Shown piece by piece: positions 5,997 to 8,469 of a stretch of DNA of 8,469 bases (position 1 is its first letter; each line of letters starts with the position of its first letter). The notes beneath the pieces were generated by a model that was given only the letters and a program-made list of their open reading frames with translations, ran no database searches and had not been told where the DNA came from. Both the position numbers and the translations under genes were made by a program. This stretch comes from a bacterium. Its GTDB lineage: Bacteria; JAHJDO01. The stretch spans positions 1 to 8,469 of the forward strand of contig JAGMBN010000051.1 of assembly GCA_023129655.1 (NCBI GenBank), in the 5' to 3' direction.

Positions 5997-6716
5997 TTAT
6001 TTATTTATGTACTTAAGCGTAATGGAGAAAACAAATTTTAATATATTTGTATTATTCTTTACAGGTATTCTTCGCAGTTCAAATATGGTCTCAGGTGTAT
6101 GATTCATACCTCTTTTTGTTGTGCATGCTCCTTTGTACTCGGCTTGCGCCAGAAAATTTTTTGTCTTCTCATTGTAGTCACCATATGGATAGCAAAAATA
6201 TTTTACCGGCTGGGACAGATTCTCTTCAATAATTTGTTTTGATTTTGTTATTTCGTCCCATGCCTCCTCATCTGTTAATTTAGTCATACGTTTGTGAGCG
6301 CATGAATGAGACCCGAAACTAAATCCAAATGCCGCCATCTTCTTTGCGTCTTCCCATGACATGAATTTCTCTGGAACCTTTTCTTTGCTTTCATCAAAAG
6401 CCATGGTTTTGCCAATTACATCTGTTGTTAAGAAAACCGTACCTGTAAATCCCAGATTTTTCATAATGGGAAGCGCGTATGTATAATTATCAAGATAGCC
6501 GTCATCAAAGGTTATAACAATAGGTTTCTTGGGAAAATCTCTATTTCTTTTAGCGCTTGAAACAACATCATCAAGGGAAACGGTCATATAATTCCATTTT
6601 TTAAGAAGATTCATCTGCTTTTCAAAATCCTTTGGCGTTACATACAAACACTGTTCCGTAGATTCAGGATTGGGATAATTAATTTTATGATAGGAAAGGA
6701 TTGGTATTCTGCTCAT
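5997..6716 (-). CDS. Polysaccharide deacetylase (NodB homology domain, carbohydrate esterase 4)
   Basis: A 239-residue protein that is almost entirely one NodB domain. Visible motifs: the N-terminal PILSYHKI (5-12); TFDDGYLDN (69-77) with the catalytic-base and metal aspartates Asp71 and Asp72; GSHSCAH (135-141) supplying the metal ligands His137 and His141; CYPYGDY (175-181); and a late RRIPV (215-219). The metal triad is intact, so an active metal-dependent N- or O-deacetylase is expected. No clear signal peptide or lipobox is visible, so it either acts in the cytoplasm on a lipid-linked precursor or is exported another way. The family removes acetyl groups from N-acetylhexosamines in peptidoglycan, chitin-like or exopolysaccharide chains; the neighbours here favour a surface polysaccharide. 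The ATG is supported by AAGGAA at 6723-6728, seven bases upstream. It lies 27 bases after the glycosyltransferase stop. Confidence 0.92.
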   Translation of the reverse strand: MSRIPILSYHKINYPNPESTEQCLYVTPKDFEKQMNLLKKWNYMTVSLDDVVSSAKRNRDFPKKPIVITFDDGYLDNYTYALPIMKNLGFTGTVFLTTDVIGKTMAFDESKEKVPEKFMSWEDAKKMAAFGFSFGSHSCAHKRMTKLTDEEAWDEITKSKQIIEENLSQPVKYFCYPYGDYNEKTKNFLAQAEYKGACTTKRGMNHTPETIFELRRIPVKNNTNILKFVFSITLKYINK

Positions 6717-6722
6717 AGGCTA

Positions 6723-6728
6723 TTCCTT
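6723..6728 (-). promoter_or_regulatory. Ribosome binding site of the polysaccharide deacetylase
   Basis: AAGGAA on the minus strand sits about seven bases before the ATG at 6716-6714. It fixes the start codon in the 27-base gap after the preceding glycosyltransferase. Confidence 0.7.
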
Positions 6729-6743
6729 TATGCTGTTCTTATT

Positions 6744-7793
6744 TTAGAATTCGTTTTTTAATATTTCTGCCAGCTTTTCTCCTGCAACATGTATAGAGTA
6801 TTTTTCTTCAACGGTTTTTCTTCCGTTTATAGCTATTTGTTCCTTAAGCTGGGTGTTCTCAATTAAAACCCTGAGTTTAGTTTCCCATTCATCAGGGGTT
6901 TTTGCCAGAAGTCCATCTTTTCCGTCTTTTATAAAATACTTATTTTCGCCCACATTGCTGCATACAGGGGCAATTCCTGTAGACATATACTCCAGGGCCT
7001 TAAGCCCACATTTTCCTTTATTCCACTCATTATCCAGTAAAGGATACACCCCTACATCAAATGTTGTCAATTCAGAGGGTATGTCATCAGGTTCCATCCA
7101 GTCAATCATCTCAACTTTTAAATGTTTACATTCTCCATAAGCTTCTTTTAGTTTAGGGCAATCTTTGGTGCCTATTATCTTAAATATTATATTATGGGTT
7201 CTTGCAAGAGATGTTAACGGCTTCTTCAGCATTATGAGGTCATCCTGATATGTCTTTCCATCCCCAACCCATCCTATTTTAAATTCAGCTTTTTTCTCCA
7301 GGTATGCAGGCTTAAATTTATCTGTATCAATAGCTGTTGACACAATGTAAATATTATCATTGTGTTTTTGGGCATACTCAGCCAGAAAGTGGCTCCCAAC
7401 AATAACAACATCTGCAATCTTTAACATGCGGTTGGTGCGCTTCTTACGCCTCAAGAATATTGCATCATCAAAATCAAAGACTACACTTATATTAAATAGT
7501 TTTTTATATACCCATAGAAATCTTATAAAGTCTGACTGATAGACAGTTCTTTGAGCGTAAATAATAGTATTTTTACGACTTTGGCTTAATTCTCTTATGC
7601 TCTTCATTGCTTCTCTGTAGCGTTCAATACATATATTTTTTTTGAGTATTGAACGGGGAGACATTATGGAAGTAGAAAATCCGTACTTTTCTAATTCTCT
7701 GGCATAAAATACGCATCTATATCTCGTGCTCGGTATGTTGTAATCGCCTTTTGGGAAAAAGACAATTCTGCTAGGCATGTTTTTCTTTTTCAT
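6744..7793 (-). CDS. GT-B (GT4-like) glycosyltransferase
   Basis: A 349-residue cytoplasmic glycosyltransferase with no signal peptide or membrane segment. The N-terminal half holds the motif PSTRYRC (21-27), typical of a GT4-like subgroup, and VVFDFDDAIF (104-113). The C-terminal nucleotide-sugar-binding Rossmann domain begins near 171 with FKIGWVGDG, contains DVGVYPLLDNEWNKGKCGLK (246-265), and has Glu268 in the KALEYM segment where the family's sugar-nucleotide-binding glutamate lies. Donor and acceptor cannot be deduced. It starts inside the upstream ligase gene (23-base overlap). I prefer the first ATG because AGGAA lies just upstream (7797-7801); a second in-frame ATG (residue 6) has only an A-rich leader. 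Its place between an O-antigen ligase and a polysaccharide deacetylase suggests it adds a sugar to a surface glycan (inference). Confidence 0.88.
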   Translation of the reverse strand: MKKKNMPSRIVFFPKGDYNIPSTRYRCVFYARELEKYGFSTSIMSPRSILKKNICIERYREAMKSIRELSQSRKNTIIYAQRTVYQSDFIRFLWVYKKLFNISVVFDFDDAIFLRRKKRTNRMLKIADVVIVGSHFLAEYAQKHNDNIYIVSTAIDTDKFKPAYLEKKAEFKIGWVGDGKTYQDDLIMLKKPLTSLARTHNIIFKIIGTKDCPKLKEAYGECKHLKVEMIDWMEPDDIPSELTTFDVGVYPLLDNEWNKGKCGLKALEYMSTGIAPVCSNVGENKYFIKDGKDGLLAKTPDEWETKLRVLIENTQLKEQIAINGRKTVEEKYSIHVAGEKLAEILKNEF

Positions 7794-8469
7794 TAGTTCC
7801 TATACCTATGGATACAGCCATGTACAACCAAAACATAAGCCCTATTCTATCTTCATAAAAATATCCTGAAACACTGCAAGCTAAAAACCCAATAATTGTC
7901 AGAAGAATCGTGAATAATATATCCTTTTTAAAATAGTCTTCTGTATATATGTACGACTTGTAAGCGCATTTTATATATTTTGCCAGAAGATACATAAAGA
8001 CCACAAGTCCCACTATTCCTGTTTCTATAGGGATCTGTAAATAGAGATTATGCGCGTCCGACTGCTGGAAATTGCCGTGAGGGTCGGTAATATAAAATTT
8101 GTATTCCGGATGTAGATACATTTTTCTAAATATATTCGGTCCATATCCAACACCTAGCACAGGATGTTTTTTTATGATCTGAAGACTATTGTGCCATAAT
8201 GTCAGGCGTCCGGATAAAGCACGGTTAATACCTTCTTTAACCTCAAATGTAAACTTCACTCTTTCAGTAACCGGGCAGTAAAAAATGACTAAGAGTAACA
8301 ATGCTGCTAAAAAGGCGATTAATGTCTTCTTGTTTTTTTTGAACAGTAATATTAAGAGAATAACAAATAATATTGCCCATGGTCCGCGAGTGAAAGTTAA
8401 CACTAATAATATGCCTGTTAACAAAGCAGATAAGATCAGAACCAGTTTTATGTATTTGTTTTTAGTATG
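7771..8469 (-). CDS. O-antigen ligase / polymerase-like membrane protein (Wzy_C/WaaL family), 5' end missing
   Basis: The frame is open from the window edge (first complete codon CAT at 8469-8467) to a TAG at 7773-7771, giving 232 visible residues; the true start lies outside. An in-frame TTG at 8424 is probably not the start, because coding potential and a hydrophobic segment continue upstream of it. Visible features, numbered from the window edge: hydrophobic segments near 9-25, 31-43 and 50-64; a TRGPW motif (27-31); a long extracytoplasmic loop (about 70-148) with GRLTLWHNSL, HPVLGVGYGPN and DAHNLYLQIPIETG; then hydrophobic segments at 150-166 and 183-222. These are the hallmarks of the Wzy_C domain. 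In WaaL-type ligases a loop histidine and arginines are needed to transfer lipid-linked glycan to an acceptor; His140 and Arg28 are the likely equivalents. Ligase, Wzy-type polymerase and protein O-oligosaccharyltransferase cannot be told apart from this fragment. It overlaps the next glycosyltransferase by 23 bases. Confidence 0.88.
   Translation of the reverse strand, partial: HTKNKYIKLVLILSALLTGILLVLTFTRGPWAILFVILLILLFKKNKKTLIAFLAALLLLVIFYCPVTERVKFTFEVKEGINRALSGRLTLWHNSLQIIKKHPVLGVGYGPNIFRKMYLHPEYKFYITDPHGNFQQSDAHNLYLQIPIETGIVGLVVFMYLLAKYIKCAYKSYIYTEDYFKKDILFTILLTIIGFLACSVSGYFYEDRIGLMFWLYMAVSIGIGTNEKEKHA

Noticed and set aside
1938..8469. Defence, phage or other novel mobile system in the large operon
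   Set aside because: Every gene fits an ordinary envelope-glycan or tRNA-processing family; no integrase, transposase, nuclease, reverse transcriptase or CRISPR repeat was seen.

Overview
The window is AT-rich bacterial DNA in which every supported gene lies on the minus strand, so transcription runs from high to low coordinates. The gene content is an O-antigen-ligase-type membrane enzyme, two GT-B glycosyltransferases, a NodB-type polysaccharide deacetylase, an AsmA/YhdP-like envelope protein, a class II CCA-adding enzyme with an HD domain, a PAS-LuxR regulator, a PTS EIIA-Ntr/Fru-type protein and a PilZ protein. This points to a Gram-negative-type (diderm) bacterium that makes a surface polysaccharide. 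The dispersed GTCATTGCGA-type palindromic repeats and the low GC would suit an uncultivated lineage such as Omnitrophota or a desulfobacterial relative. That taxonomic guess rests on general impression and is not demonstrated here.

Layout in the direction of transcription. (1) From 8469 down to 1938 is a tightly packed six-gene run: O-antigen ligase-like protein (5' end cut off by the window edge), glycosyltransferase, polysaccharide deacetylase, AsmA-like protein, tRNA nucleotidyltransferase, glycosyltransferase. Neighbours overlap by 1, 20 or 23 bases or are separated by 18 or 27, which suggests one operon with translational coupling. (2) 1829-1937 is a 109-base gap holding a 72-base palindromic repeat (1846-1917). 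(3) 959-1828 encodes an orphan PAS-LuxR transcription factor whose ribosome binding site almost touches the repeat. (4) 858-958 is a 101-base gap with an unusual set of helically phased GGG repeats and a poor promoter. (5) 387-857 (EIIA) and 2-385 (PilZ) are one base apart and form a two-gene signalling unit. (6) The window begins in half of the same palindromic repeat, which encodes the last residues and stop codon of the PilZ protein.

Working together (inference): the upstream operon would assemble, modify and ligate a cell-surface glycan. The AsmA-like protein would help envelope biogenesis, and the tRNA-maturation gene travels as a passenger. The downstream block joins three regulatory inputs: a PAS-sensed signal, PTS phosphorylation state and cyclic-di-GMP. 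These are the kinds of signal often used to control surface polysaccharide and motility. I see no CRISPR array, tRNA, rRNA, transposase, phage gene or defence system. All the genes belong to known families; the less explained parts are the regulatory block and the repeat junctions.
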